Positions 36,773-46,191 of a DNA stretch of 59,511 nucleotides are shown here, in pieces. Location: assembly GCF_016899855.1 (NCBI RefSeq), contig NZ_JACJJG010000010.1, forward strand, positions 1 through 59,511. Reading direction: 5' to 3'. The notes beneath the pieces were generated by a model. That model was not told the DNA's origin. It searched no databases and saw nothing but the letters and a program-made list of their open reading frames with translations. Every line of letters begins with the position of its first letter. Position 1 is the first letter of the stretch. The translations under genes and the position numbers were made by a program. The DNA comes from Marseilla massiliensis (GTDB lineage: Bacteria; Bacteroidota; Bacteroidia; Bacteroidales; Bacteroidaceae).

Positions 36773-39700
36773 TCAATCATCCGCATCATCCGGCAATATG
36801 ACCGACGGCCTACGTTTCCTCTTATAACCAAACAATTCCAACAACGAGTTAAAATCCTTTTTGAGTATGATGCCTATGCCTTGAGTATTCAATGATGACT
36901 TCGTAAAGTATCTGTCATTAGTCTGGTTATAAACCTTAAGGGCTATATTCCCATTTGGCAGCAACAAATAATTTATATCAAAGTCACCAATGAACGATGT
37001 TGTTGCATTAGCATTGTCACGATATCCGAATTGACCGTTGATAATGAGCCTATTGTTTAGCAGACGCCCAGACAAAAGACCTTCGTATTCTGCGTTGTTA
37101 AATCCCTCGTCACCGGTGCTTATGTTAGCGCCGAAAGTCCAGTTGTTGTTCTTTACGAGGCTACCCAGCAGAGTGTTTATCTGTTGGCTTATGGTTCCGC
37201 TCAGTAAACTCTGCATAGCAAGGCTCGTTTGGTTGGATTGGTTCTGTTCCGAGGAGTTGTTATTACTTTGCATATAGAAGCGTCCGACACTTAAGAGGTA
37301 CACCACCTGCTGGTTCATCTCCTCCTCGCCATTGATGACAGTGCGTACCATTTGTTCGGCGTCCTCGTTTACCGTTGGCATGTCTATATTAAAGTCTACG
37401 TGAGGCGCCTGCGGCGTACCGCTTATATTCATAAGGCAGTCAACCCTTACATTATTGCTCGAGAAACTGTTCCCCAACTGCAGGTCAGACAAAGGTACTC
37501 CATTAACAGTATATACGGCCTGCAAATCTAACAAGGCGTCATAAGGATCGCCGCCAAAAACAATCGTGCCTCCACGCTGGAATTGAAATATCTTTTTAAT
37601 TATGTTCTGTATTGTCAATGTATATACGCCATGATCAATGGTGTATGTTCCGAACATATCAAATGATCCTTTATTAAAATACGAGGCCCTTATCGTTCCG
37701 GTGCCGTTCAGGGCTATATAGTCATTCGTGTTTTTATCCATCAGCACCCTCAACGTAGCGTCTGGTGTCATGTTTACGATGAAGTTTATCCTCATGTCCG
37801 AAGGTATATCGACAGGTAAATACCGCTCTGCAGGACTTTCTACAATGTCCCTCCCAAGTGTGTCACCGTCATGCGACAGCGAAGTCTTGTCGCGCCAAGT
37901 TATGAATTGCTGGTCAGATATTACGCCAGGGCTTGCCGCATTATATTCTATGAACGAGTTATTTTCAGGAGTAATGTCTATGTCTATGTCAACCCTTCCA
38001 TCGCGTCCCTGTATGCTGCATACGCCTGTGCCATAGGCCGTGCCGTAAAAAGAGTCGTCACCGTACCCGTTGGTGTCGTAGCATAGCAGGTTCTTAGTAC
38101 TAATGCTTACGTCATAGGTCAAGTGGCTGAGATGCTTATGGTGAAGGCTGCCGTTTACGATACCTATGTTGCCGTTCCGGTCACGTATGGTGTCCGCCCT
38201 GAACACTATATTGTCTGGCATGAAATGTATCGTATCGTTTACAAGGCTATAGCTGACGTTTATTGGTGTTATCCGTGCTTTGCCGTTTGCCACGACCTTG
38301 CCTGTCAATTCGATGGCATCCAGCGGGCCGTACAATCTGAGATTGCCATTGGCCTTTGCGTTGATTTCGTCCATAAACGCTCCGCAAAAACTTTCAAGAA
38401 ACTCTATATTAGTATCTTCGGCCTTTATGCCCAGGTCAATGCGGTTATTGGCTGGAGAAACATAGCCCTGTATCGTAGTTCGTGCGTTATCGGCGTCGTC
38501 GGCACGTGCGTCGATATCTATACGTTTGTCTTCCTTGTTCCAGTTTACTTTGGCGAAGAGCTTGCCCATCCTGCCGTGCTCGAACGTGAAGTTGTCAACT
38601 ATCAGGTCGGCATATGCATCCGGTCCATAGAAGACCGATTTCACGTAGGCCTTACCAGTCATGTTTCCACCGAACTCTACTGAATGGAAATTAACAAGCC
38701 CGAGTACATAGTTTACGTCAACGTCTTGCAGGTCCACAGTTATAGAGTCGTCGGCATGCTTCGTGGCCATACCGTCTATCCTGATATGCTGCCTGTCATG
38801 CTCTATGGCAAAATGGTCTATCGTCAAGTCACCCCCGTTGTAGGCGATACTTGAAGGCAACACATTCCATATGGTATCATTGACCAATATATGCGACGGT
38901 TTCACGGCTATATCAACACCTGTACCCCCAGCGTCGCTCCTAACAAACCGCGTCTCGGCGTTTAATACACCCGCCATCAGTCTGTCCATGTTGTTGCTCC
39001 ATCTGACCGATGTCGCAAGCTTGTCGTCAACGGCAGCCGCTTCGAGCGACAGATCTAGCCTGTGACCGTTACCCATAACCTTGCACACGCTACCGTCCAC
39101 CGACAGAGTATCGCCTAACGCGTCCATCCGTATTGCAAAATTCTCGTACGGATTGCCGTCATAGTCAATCCTGTCTGCATGGCACACCATAGACATCACG
39201 CCGAGACCGTCGTCCACGTTGGCACTTACTTTCAACGGGGCACCAAGTTCCAGCGGCACGTCGAACAAGACTGAGAGCCAATCCGTCTTTACTACCTCGG
39301 CATTAAGAGTAAACCTGTTATCCGTTGCGCCAGCTCCCCCACACAGAGTAGGCAACCTCGAACCAAGCATGCCCGTAAGACTCCTTGCGATAGTACGCAA
39401 CCTATAATCACCTGTAATCCGTGCTGTAGCAAAGTCGCTGTGCAATGCCAGACTACCCGCATCGGCCACCACGTCAAGGCTGTCAAGCCTATACACAGTA
39501 TCGCTGGAGTACATCGAAAAATTCCTTACCCCCACACGACCCTTAAAAAAGTTAGCCTCGTTTCCAGACATCCGCGTGTCCATACTTACGTCCAAGTCAA
39601 ACTTAGCTCCACTCCACCTATCAGTTATCTTCAAGGCTGCAAGGTCGAGTCGCCGCACCGTAGCTTCAATATCAGCAGTACGCCCCGACGCAGACAGATC

Positions 39701-41203
39701 CATACTGCCGCTGACGCTTATACTTCCGTTTGGGTCGTCAACACTCAGCAAACCGTTGAACGAAGACCCTCCGTAAGTTCCCTTCGCCGTAATGCCTGAA
39801 TAAGAATAACCGTTATAATCGAACCGCGGAAAAACACCGTCAATGCGTACGTCAGAAATACCGCCTTTGCCTACTCTACACCATGCCTTTACCGTTGTGG
39901 CCAACATACCTAACCGTCCGTTGTCAAGCAGCCGTCCCACGTCAAGCCCCGCCGAATTGACATAAGCTTCTACACGGCCTCCGTCATGCCTAAACCTGAC
40001 GTCAGCCCGCCCAACATCAGTACGCAGCAAGCCGCTAAGCGTCATCATCCTGCCCTTGCCTGACACGTTTCCAGAATAGCTTACGTCACCAAGACGCAGC
40101 AAGACCTTCGCCACATCGTCGTCCACATCGGTAAAACCATTAAGAGCCATGTCCAGCCCAGAGGCGGTGCATGCCAGCCTATCGATGTCTGCATACCAAG
40201 CGACTCCGGCTTCCGATTTTGCCACACGTCCTCTAGCCGCAAAAACGACGCCGTTTCCTGGAGACCTTACATCCAGCCTACCAACGTCCAATGAACGCCC
40301 CGTACCACTGAACTCGGCGCTGAGAAACAAAGGCTCTGTGTACCCAGCAAACGAAGGCACAAAGCACGCCAGATCACATAGCGACACTTTCGACGAACCA
40401 ATCCTACCCCAGAAGCGCAACGTCGACAGATCCGGACCGCCGCTCCTCGAGACGTAATCAGCATGTACGCTGGCAAGACGAATCTCCGAACCTGGCAAAT
40501 CCAGTTCCAGTCCTTCAAGTTCAGCTCCGTCGTCACATACGGTAAGGTCAAGCCCTAGCCTCTTGACTATAATGCCCGAAGACTCGCTTAACGACAACTT
40601 CTTAACCGAAACGCACATACTATCTGGCGTATAATACGGTATTACCATATGTGCACTTATGTCCTTAACGAACAAATGGCATGGATTAAACCTCGACGGC
40701 GTAGGAGGCACGTCGTAACGATCATACTTCACCGAACCGTGCCGTATGATTAGCGAATTGACACTAAGCTCTAAGGATGACTTTCCATCGCCTCCCGACG
40801 CAAGCGAATCGAGAACAAACTGGTAGTTAGGCTCAACGTCGGCGCCAGCACTGTAGAACACACCCTTAACACCGAACATCTGCGCTGACGACACACGTAT
40901 TCGCCCAGACCGTATCAAGAGGGCATAGTCAACCTTGGCGGCCAGACGCGACGCACTGACCATCAACACTGATCTCTTGTCGTACATCCTGAAACCATCT
41001 ACGACAACCCTGCCCAGCAGCCCAAGATGCACCCTGTCCACCGACACCCTGGCACCTAACCTACCGCCCACGACTGAGGCCACACGCTCCCCTATCCAGC
41101 CCTGCACCGCCGGCAGTTGCACAAGCACCGCCACCGATACATACAGGATAACGACAGCCCATATCGCCGCCCTTAGTATACGTTTTATCGTCTTCAATTT
41201 CAA
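36773..41203 (-). CDS. tamB: TamB-family translocation/assembly module protein
   Basis: The 1476-residue protein has an N-terminal inner-membrane anchor (RAAIWAVVILYVSVAVLVQL) and then an almost entirely beta-rich, AsmA/TamB-like body (DYALLIRSGRIRVSSAQMFG, later IEGTMSG-like repeats), ending in the TamB domain (about 1030-1440) with VDCLMNISGTPQAPHVDFNI and EEEMNQQVVYLLSVGRFYM. TamB bridges the periplasm and works with TamA/TamL in lipid transport or outer-membrane protein assembly. tamL is in the same neighbourhood. The N-terminal part uses more G/C-rich codons than the C-terminal part. Confidence 0.92.
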   Translation of the reverse strand: MKLKTIKRILRAAIWAVVILYVSVAVLVQLPAVQGWIGERVASVVGGRLGARVSVDRVHLGLLGRVVVDGFRMYDKRSVLMVSASRLAAKVDYALLIRSGRIRVSSAQMFGVKGVFYSAGADVEPNYQFVLDSLASGGDGKSSLELSVNSLIIRHGSVKYDRYDVPPTPSRFNPCHLFVKDISAHMVIPYYTPDSMCVSVKKLSLSESSGIIVKRLGLDLTVCDDGAELEGLELDLPGSEIRLASVHADYVSRSGGPDLSTLRFWGRIGSSKVSLCDLACFVPSFAGYTEPLFLSAEFSGTGRSLDVGRLDVRSPGNGVVFAARGRVAKSEAGVAWYADIDRLACTASGLDMALNGFTDVDDDVAKVLLRLGDVSYSGNVSGKGRMMTLSGLLRTDVGRADVRFRHDGGRVEAYVNSAGLDVGRLLDNGRLGMLATTVKAWCRVGKGGISDVRIDGVFPRFDYNGYSYSGITAKGTYGGSSFNGLLSVDDPNGSISVSGSMDLSASGRTADIEATVRRLDLAALKITDRWSGAKFDLDVSMDTRMSGNEANFFKGRVGVRNFSMYSSDTVYRLDSLDVVADAGSLALHSDFATARITGDYRLRTIARSLTGMLGSRLPTLCGGAGATDNRFTLNAEVVKTDWLSVLFDVPLELGAPLKVSANVDDGLGVMSMVCHADRIDYDGNPYENFAIRMDALGDTLSVDGSVCKVMGNGHRLDLSLEAAAVDDKLATSVRWSNNMDRLMAGVLNAETRFVRSDAGGTGVDIAVKPSHILVNDTIWNVLPSSIAYNGGDLTIDHFAIEHDRQHIRIDGMATKHADDSITVDLQDVDVNYVLGLVNFHSVEFGGNMTGKAYVKSVFYGPDAYADLIVDNFTFEHGRMGKLFAKVNWNKEDKRIDIDARADDADNARTTIQGYVSPANNRIDLGIKAEDTNIEFLESFCGAFMDEINAKANGNLRLYGPLDAIELTGKVVANGKARITPINVSYSLVNDTIHFMPDNIVFRADTIRDRNGNIGIVNGSLHHKHLSHLTYDVSISTKNLLCYDTNGYGDDSFYGTAYGTGVCSIQGRDGRVDIDIDITPENNSFIEYNAASPGVISDQQFITWRDKTSLSHDGDTLGRDIVESPAERYLPVDIPSDMRINFIVNMTPDATLRVLMDKNTNDYIALNGTGTIRASYFNKGSFDMFGTYTIDHGVYTLTIQNIIKKIFQFQRGGTIVFGGDPYDALLDLQAVYTVNGVPLSDLQLGNSFSSNNVRVDCLMNISGTPQAPHVDFNIDMPTVNEDAEQMVRTVINGEEEMNQQVVYLLSVGRFYMQSNNNSSEQNQSNQTSLAMQSLLSGTISQQINTLLGSLVKNNNWTFGANISTGDEGFNNAEYEGLLSGRLLNNRLIINGQFGYRDNANATTSFIGDFDINYLLLPNGNIALKVYNQTNDRYFTKSSLNTQGIGIILKKDFNSLLELFGYKRKRRPSVILPDDADD

Positions 41204-41271
41204 TATCTCTGTATATTAGCGCCGCAGCAGTCGTAGCCATAACGCAGCACATCCATAATCAAATAACCATA

Positions 41272-41279
41272 CAAAGGTA
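41272..41279 (-). promoter_or_regulatory. Bacteroidota -7 element for tamB
   Basis: The minus strand reads TACCTTTG 68 bases upstream of the tamB start. It begins right after the T run of the terminator at 41288-41312. No clear TTTG box was found at the normal distance. Confidence 0.55.
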
Positions 41280-41287
41280 AAAAAAAT

Positions 41288-41312
41288 AGGCGGAATAAAT
41301 AACTATCCGCCT
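41288..41312 (-). terminator. Intrinsic terminator after the lipid kinase
   Basis: On the minus strand AGGCGGA and TCCGCCT (7 bp, 11-base loop) are followed by ATTTTTTTT, a good intrinsic terminator for transcripts coming from the lipid kinase gene. Confidence 0.7.
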
Positions 41313-41523
41313 GTATTTTAATGATTTAAAACATATCTGCCTATTATTTGGCAGAACAAAAAAACAAAGACATTTCATCAATAACATTTAACGCAATTCC
41401 CTCACTGACGGAATATCCGAAACCGCAGAACTGAGAAAATAAAAGTTAAGGTCGCTCAATTTCTAACAAAACTTCATTAAAATGACAAAACACATCCTCA
41501 GAGTGCCTGAACAACCCAGATTT

Positions 41524-42534
41524 TTATTTTTCGTGAAGCCCTGGCCTGTCCCCTCTTCTTGGCCACTCAGCCCTAGCGTTGATTATGTCGTTAAAGAACA
41601 CGCTGAAAGCAGTCTGCATTGCGCTAGGGCGACGCCTGGCCTTCTCGGCATAAGGATTTACTATAATGCGTATGCCCTTGTTCACCACGGCTATATCGAC
41701 ATCTGCACCAGTCATGATAGGATCGCCGTCAACATGCACAAATCCCGCCTTCTCCCTGCGCACATGTATGCGCTCTGTCTTGAATGTCTTGATGTTAGGG
41801 TTCTTGTCGAGCGTTTTATTGAACATGTCGATACTAAGCTGAGGGGCCTCCATAACGCCAAATGGTTCCATGACGACTACATCAAGCAGACCGTCGCTCA
41901 TCGACGCCTGCGGTGCTATGTAGGCGTTATTGCCGTACTGCGAGGCATTAGCACAGGATATAAGGAATGCCTTGTTGAGGAACGTGCCCCCGCCATCTTC
42001 TATCTCGTATGTCTCGGGCTTATACTTCAGGCCTTCACGCAGGATGTTCTCAAGGTAGGTTATGGGGCCACGCCTACCGGCCTCAGCAAACTTCATGCTG
42101 ATGAAGGCGTCGAACCCCATGCCGCACGTACAGAAAAAAGGCATAGAGTTAATCACTCCATAGTCAAGCTCGTGTACAGTGAAAGCGTTTACCACTCCTA
42201 CGGCCTTGCGCACGTCCATGGGCAACATCAGGTGACGAGCCAGGCCGTTACCCGAGCCGCATGGTATGACACCTAGAGCCGTGGCCGAACCCGCTACGGC
42301 CCGACCCACTTCGTTTACCGTTCCATCGCCGCCAACAGCCACTACGGCATCAAGCCCCGACCGGACAGCCTCGCAGGCTATCTCGTAAGCGTGGCCGCCG
42401 TAACGGGTGGCAACTATCGAATAATCAAAGCGGGTACCGTCGACGGCTTTGCCGATGGACTCGCCGACACTCTGCTTCCTTGACGTTCCTGAAATCGGGT
42501 TGACAATGAACAATATGTGCTTCTTCGTCGTCAT
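41524..42534 (-). CDS. Diacylglycerol/sphingoid-type lipid kinase family protein
   Basis: The 336-residue protein has the kinase motifs FIVNPISGTS (9-18) and VAVGGDGTVNEVG (66-78), the latter being the nucleotide-binding signature, and IPCGSGNGLARHL. YegS/DgkB-type kinases phosphorylate diacylglycerol, phosphatidylglycerol or sphingoid bases. The gene is divergent from serine palmitoyltransferase, which makes a sphingolipid substrate worth considering, but the substrate is not visible in the sequence. The ATG at 42534 was chosen over upstream frames because it follows a -7 element by 8 bases. Confidence 0.9.
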   Translation of the reverse strand: MTTKKHILFIVNPISGTSRKQSVGESIGKAVDGTRFDYSIVATRYGGHAYEIACEAVRSGLDAVVAVGGDGTVNEVGRAVAGSATALGVIPCGSGNGLARHLMLPMDVRKAVGVVNAFTVHELDYGVINSMPFFCTCGMGFDAFISMKFAEAGRRGPITYLENILREGLKYKPETYEIEDGGGTFLNKAFLISCANASQYGNNAYIAPQASMSDGLLDVVVMEPFGVMEAPQLSIDMFNKTLDKNPNIKTFKTERIHVRREKAGFVHVDGDPIMTGADVDIAVVNKGIRIIVNPYAEKARRRPSAMQTAFSVFFNDIINARAEWPRRGDRPGLHEK

Positions 42535-42542
42535 AAGTGATG

Positions 42543-42550
42543 CAAAAATA
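42543..42550 (-). promoter_or_regulatory. -7 element for the lipid kinase, near-leaderless
   Basis: The minus strand reads TATTTTTG eight bases before the ATG at 42534, so the transcript would have almost no leader. The upstream TTTG box is not clear. Confidence 0.5.
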
Positions 42551-42644
42551 ATAATATTCAATATAAAAAGATTTGCCGCAAGCCAATATTTTCACTTTTG
42601 AAACACTTTTCCACGTTTTTTCTTAGGCTTTCGACATTTTTTTG

Positions 42645-42652
42645 TATCTTTG
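42645..42652 (+). promoter_or_regulatory. -7 element for serine palmitoyltransferase
   Basis: TATCTTTG followed by CAGC lies 50 bases before the ATG at 42703. A TTTG box at the normal distance is not obvious. Confidence 0.6.
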
Positions 42653-42702
42653 CAGCCTGATTTTGAAAGTATAATGTAGTAAAACTACACCTTATTCTTA
42701 TT

Positions 42703-43890
42703 ATGGGACTATTACAAGAAAGATACAAGAACTACCGTGAACCGCAAAAGTTCATGGAAGCTGGCGTCTATCCGTATTTCCGTGAAATAACGGGCAAACA
42801 GGGCACCGAGGTACAGATGGAGGGTCACAAGGTACTTATGTTCGGCTCTAACGCCTACACTGGTCTGACTGGCGACCAGCGCGTTATCGACGCAGCCAAG
42901 GCCGCGCTCGACAAATACGGCAGCGGTTGCGCCGGCAGCCGTTTCCTCAACGGCACGCTCGACCTGCACGTACAACTGGAAAGGGAGCTTGCTGAATTCG
43001 AGCACAAAGACGAGGCGCTGTGCTTCTCGACTGGCTTCTCGGTTAATGCCGGAGTGCTGTCGGTGGTCTGCGGGCGTGAGGATTATATTATCTGCGACGA
43101 TCGCGATCATGCCAGCATTGTCGACGGCAGGCGCCTGTCGTTCGCCACATGCCTGAAATACAAGCACAACGACATGGAAGACCTCGAGAAACAGCTACAG
43201 AAGTGCCGCCCCGAGTCTATAAAACTAATCGTTGTAGACGGCGTATTCTCGATGGAGGGCGACCTTGCCAACCTACCAGAAATCGTGCGTCTGAAAAAGA
43301 AATACAACGCTTCGGTAATGGTGGATGAGGCCCACGGACTAGGAGTGTTCGGCAGGCAGGGACGCGGCGTATGCGACCATTTTGGCCTGATTGACGACAT
43401 TGACCTTATCATGGGCACCTTCTCGAAGAGCTTGGCCAGCATTGGAGGTTTCATCGCCGGAGACAGAGATACCATTAACTACCTGCGCCACACTTGCCGC
43501 ACGTATATCTTCAGTGCCTCAAACACGCCAGCGGCTACCGCTGCGGCCATGGAAGCCTTGCATATCATAAAGAGCGAGCCCGAAAGAATAGAGCGCCTGT
43601 GGAAGGTGACGAATTACGCCCTAAAGCGCTTCAAGGAAGAAGGATTCGAAATTGGCGACACCGAAAGCCCGATTATCCCCCTGTACGTACGCGACGTAGA
43701 CAAGACTTTCCTCGTCACCAAGTTGGCTTTTGACGCCGGTGTATTCATCAACCCCGTAATACCTCCTGCATGCGCCCCGCAAGATACGCTTGTACGCTTC
43801 GCCCTCATGGCTACGCATACAAAAGAGCAGGTGGAGCGCGGTGTGCAGGCCCTGAAAAAGATATTCGTCGAACAAGGTATCATTAAATAA
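42703..43890 (+). CDS. spt: Serine palmitoyltransferase
   Basis: This PLP enzyme of the alpha-oxoamine synthase family condenses serine with a long-chain acyl-CoA, the first step of sphingolipid synthesis. The 395 residues include the PLP-stacking histidine in CDDRDHASIVDGRR (His136), VMVDEAHGLGVFG and the PLP lysine in MGTFSKSLASIGGF (Lys242). The N-terminus (LLQERYKNY..., VYPYFREITGKQGTEV) follows the Bacteroides serine palmitoyltransferase closely as I recall it, which favours this substrate over glycine or alanine (Kbl, BioF). Confidence 0.9.
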   Translation: MGLLQERYKNYREPQKFMEAGVYPYFREITGKQGTEVQMEGHKVLMFGSNAYTGLTGDQRVIDAAKAALDKYGSGCAGSRFLNGTLDLHVQLERELAEFEHKDEALCFSTGFSVNAGVLSVVCGREDYIICDDRDHASIVDGRRLSFATCLKYKHNDMEDLEKQLQKCRPESIKLIVVDGVFSMEGDLANLPEIVRLKKKYNASVMVDEAHGLGVFGRQGRGVCDHFGLIDDIDLIMGTFSKSLASIGGFIAGDRDTINYLRHTCRTYIFSASNTPAATAAAMEALHIIKSEPERIERLWKVTNYALKRFKEEGFEIGDTESPIIPLYVRDVDKTFLVTKLAFDAGVFINPVIPPACAPQDTLVRFALMATHTKEQVERGVQALKKIFVEQGIIK

Positions 43891-43939
43891 ATTCAAGAAT
43901 CAAGGAATTTTTCTTCTGCGGTTAAGGAAGTTAATCAAG

Positions 43940-44004
43940 GTCAAGGAGAAAGACATTAGCCTTGCATGGTGAATGCAACAAAACGTATCGTCTTTCTCCT
44001 TGAC
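43940..44004. terminator. Long-loop inverted repeat after spt
   Basis: GTCAAGGAGAAAGAC (43940-43954) pairs perfectly with GTCTTTCTCCTTGAC (43990-44004) across a 35-base loop. It lies 50 bases after the spt stop and 49 before the next gene. It may terminate or protect the spt transcript; the loop is longer than usual. Confidence 0.5.
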
Positions 44005-44052
44005 TTGTATTAAATCCTTAACTATTGGAAACATATACCGTATCCACAGACC

Positions 44053-46068
44053 ATGAAAACATGTAAAATCAGTATCGGCGGTAAATCTCCTACCAAGGTT
44101 TACGCCGTGTCACTATGTTATCTTCTTTCCATACACATACTTGCGTTGGTGTTCTTTTCAGCGTTCCGTCTCATGCTGTTCCTGTCCGCCGACTACACAT
44201 TCCCGCCCGACATTGCAGGCGACTATGCGCTTTATTCAATCGCCTTCATTCGTGGACTATGGTTTGACAACGTCATAGCGTGCTACATCCTACTGCTGCC
44301 GCTGGCGGCGTTTTGGATAGCGGCATGGTTCGGCTGCACGGCAAGATGGCTGTACCGTTCGTCGGCATGGTACTTCACGATACTTTACGCCCTGTGCTTT
44401 GTCATTTCAGCCGCAAACATACCATATTTCAACTACTTCTTCAAGCCAATCAACTCCTCGATATTCAATTGGTTTGACTATATGGGCACAACGGCCGGCA
44501 TGGTGTTCGGCGAAAGCTCGTACTACCTTCCCATGGCATTGGCTATAGCCACGATAGTTGCTTTCGCCTACATTATTTACAAGCTGTCAACGCTGACGTA
44601 CGGCAGAGTTACAACAACAATCGGCACATGGTGTCTGAAAGGCGCCGGCATAACGTTCGTAGTTGGCGCCCTGCTCGTAGGCCTGTGCGTATTCGGCATA
44701 CGTGGACGCCGCGGATACAACCCTATTAAGGTAAGTCAGGCATATTACTGCAACGACCCATTCCTCAACCAGCTTGGAGTCAATCCTGTTTTCAACATAA
44801 TGACAAGCGCAATAGATGACAACCGAAAGGAGAACAAGGCACTGACACTCATGGCGGCAGACGAGGCCGTAGCCAACACACAACACTTATTGGGCAGGGC
44901 AGGCATTGACGGCATATCACCCATAGCACACATTGTCAAAGCCGACAGCAACATTACTATGGTGAAAAAGAACGTGGTAATAATCCTGATGGAGTCGATG
45001 TCTGCAAGCCTGATGGGGACATTCGGCAACAAGTCAAGACTTACGCCATTCCTCGACAGTCTGTACCACAGGTCTTTGAGCTTCAGTAACTTTTATTCGT
45101 CCGGCATTCACACCAACCACGGCATGTACTCAGCGCTGTACTCCTTCCCCGCCATCATGAAACGTAACGCTATGAAGGGCTCGGTAATACCAGTGTATTC
45201 TGGACTGCCGACGGTACTGAAGCAGAACGGATACAGCACAATGTTCTTCATGACCCACGAGTCGCAATACGACAACATGAACGCCTTTTTCAGGACAAAT
45301 GGCTTTGACGAAATATACTCCCAGGAAAACTACCCCGCCGACAAGGTTGTCAACGGCTTTGGAGTGCAGGACGATTACCTGTTCCAATACGCCCTGCCCG
45401 TACTCAACAGACATGCGGCAGATGGTCGGCCGTTCTTCAGCGTTCTGCTGACAATCAGCAACCATCCGCCATACATCATCCCTCCATACTTTCATCCGCA
45501 TAGCAAAAAGAAAGAAGAGCAAATCGTAGAATATGCCGACTGGTCCATAAAAAATTTCATGACCGAAGCCTTAAAACAACCATGGGCCGACAATACTATT
45601 TTCGTACTGATGGCAGACCACGGTAAGCTCGTCGGAACGCCCGAGTGTGAAAGCCCTCTGTCATACAACCACATTCCACTGATGATTTTCGGCAAGGACA
45701 TAGAGCCACGTATAATAGACAATGTCGGCGGACAAGTAGACCTAATGCCCACCCTTCTCGGTATCCTGAACATCGGATATACACATAACGGCTTCGGAAT
45801 AGACATGCTGAAGGAGAAACGTCCGTACATGTTCTTCACCGCAGACAACCTCATAGGTGTAAGAGACACTTCACGTCTTTACATATATATTCCCGACACA
45901 CGCCAAGAGCTACGCTACAACGTAAAGAAAGACGGAAAGGTTGCTCCGGCGGAAGACAACGAAACCTTCAAGGCAATGAAGAATTACGGATTCTCGATGT
46001 TGCAATGTGCCGAAACACTTGTCAAACGACAACAAACCGTTGACCATCCAAGGAAAAAACAAAAATAA
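44053..46068 (+). CDS. LTA-synthase-like sulfatase-fold membrane enzyme
   Basis: The 671-residue protein has five membrane segments in its first 230 residues and a periplasmic alkaline-phosphatase-superfamily domain: VVIILMESMSASLMGTFG (metal ligand Glu), SSGIHTNHGMYSALYS with the likely nucleophile threonine, VLMADHGKLVG and the late histidine region SYNHIPLMIFG. Relatives move phosphoglycerol or phosphoethanolamine from a lipid to a glycan or lipid A. In a Gram-negative of this type the acceptor is unknown. Confidence 0.92.
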   Translation: MKTCKISIGGKSPTKVYAVSLCYLLSIHILALVFFSAFRLMLFLSADYTFPPDIAGDYALYSIAFIRGLWFDNVIACYILLLPLAAFWIAAWFGCTARWLYRSSAWYFTILYALCFVISAANIPYFNYFFKPINSSIFNWFDYMGTTAGMVFGESSYYLPMALAIATIVAFAYIIYKLSTLTYGRVTTTIGTWCLKGAGITFVVGALLVGLCVFGIRGRRGYNPIKVSQAYYCNDPFLNQLGVNPVFNIMTSAIDDNRKENKALTLMAADEAVANTQHLLGRAGIDGISPIAHIVKADSNITMVKKNVVIILMESMSASLMGTFGNKSRLTPFLDSLYHRSLSFSNFYSSGIHTNHGMYSALYSFPAIMKRNAMKGSVIPVYSGLPTVLKQNGYSTMFFMTHESQYDNMNAFFRTNGFDEIYSQENYPADKVVNGFGVQDDYLFQYALPVLNRHAADGRPFFSVLLTISNHPPYIIPPYFHPHSKKKEEQIVEYADWSIKNFMTEALKQPWADNTIFVLMADHGKLVGTPECESPLSYNHIPLMIFGKDIEPRIIDNVGGQVDLMPTLLGILNIGYTHNGFGIDMLKEKRPYMFFTADNLIGVRDTSRLYIYIPDTRQELRYNVKKDGKVAPAEDNETFKAMKNYGFSMLQCAETLVKRQQTVDHPRKKQK

Positions 46069-46131
46069 GCCAGACAGTGAGTGACCAACGATAAATAATT
46101 GGACTCCCAATAAGAATTATGGCGAAAAAAC

Positions 46132-46162
46132 TTGCAGGATATAAGAAAAAAACGTACCTTTG
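46132..46162 (+). promoter_or_regulatory. Bacteroidota promoter for tRNA-Pro
   Basis: TTG (46132-46134), 20 bases, then TACCTTTG (46155-46162), followed by CACCCGC. The -7 element lies within the left arm of a 9-bp inverted repeat (46152-46160 with 46180-46188). Confidence 0.75.
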
Positions 46163-46191
46163 CACCCGCAATAACAAAGAAGGTACGTATT

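Larger units (their letters stand above)
41204..41523. other. Intergenic region between the lipid kinase and tamB
   Basis: These 320 bases lie between two minus-strand genes. They hold a minus-strand terminator (41288-41312) directly followed by the tamB -7 element (41272-41279), and a further small hairpin TCTGCC (41336-41341) / GGCAGA (41350-41355). Nothing coding is seen. Confidence 0.6.

Noticed and set aside
38123..38683. Plus-strand frame of 186 codons inside tamB
   Set aside because: It is antisense to a well-supported long gene and has no start context or family.
41482..42276. Plus-strand frame of 264 codons antisense to the lipid kinase
   Set aside because: The minus-strand kinase has clear motifs; this frame is its shadow.
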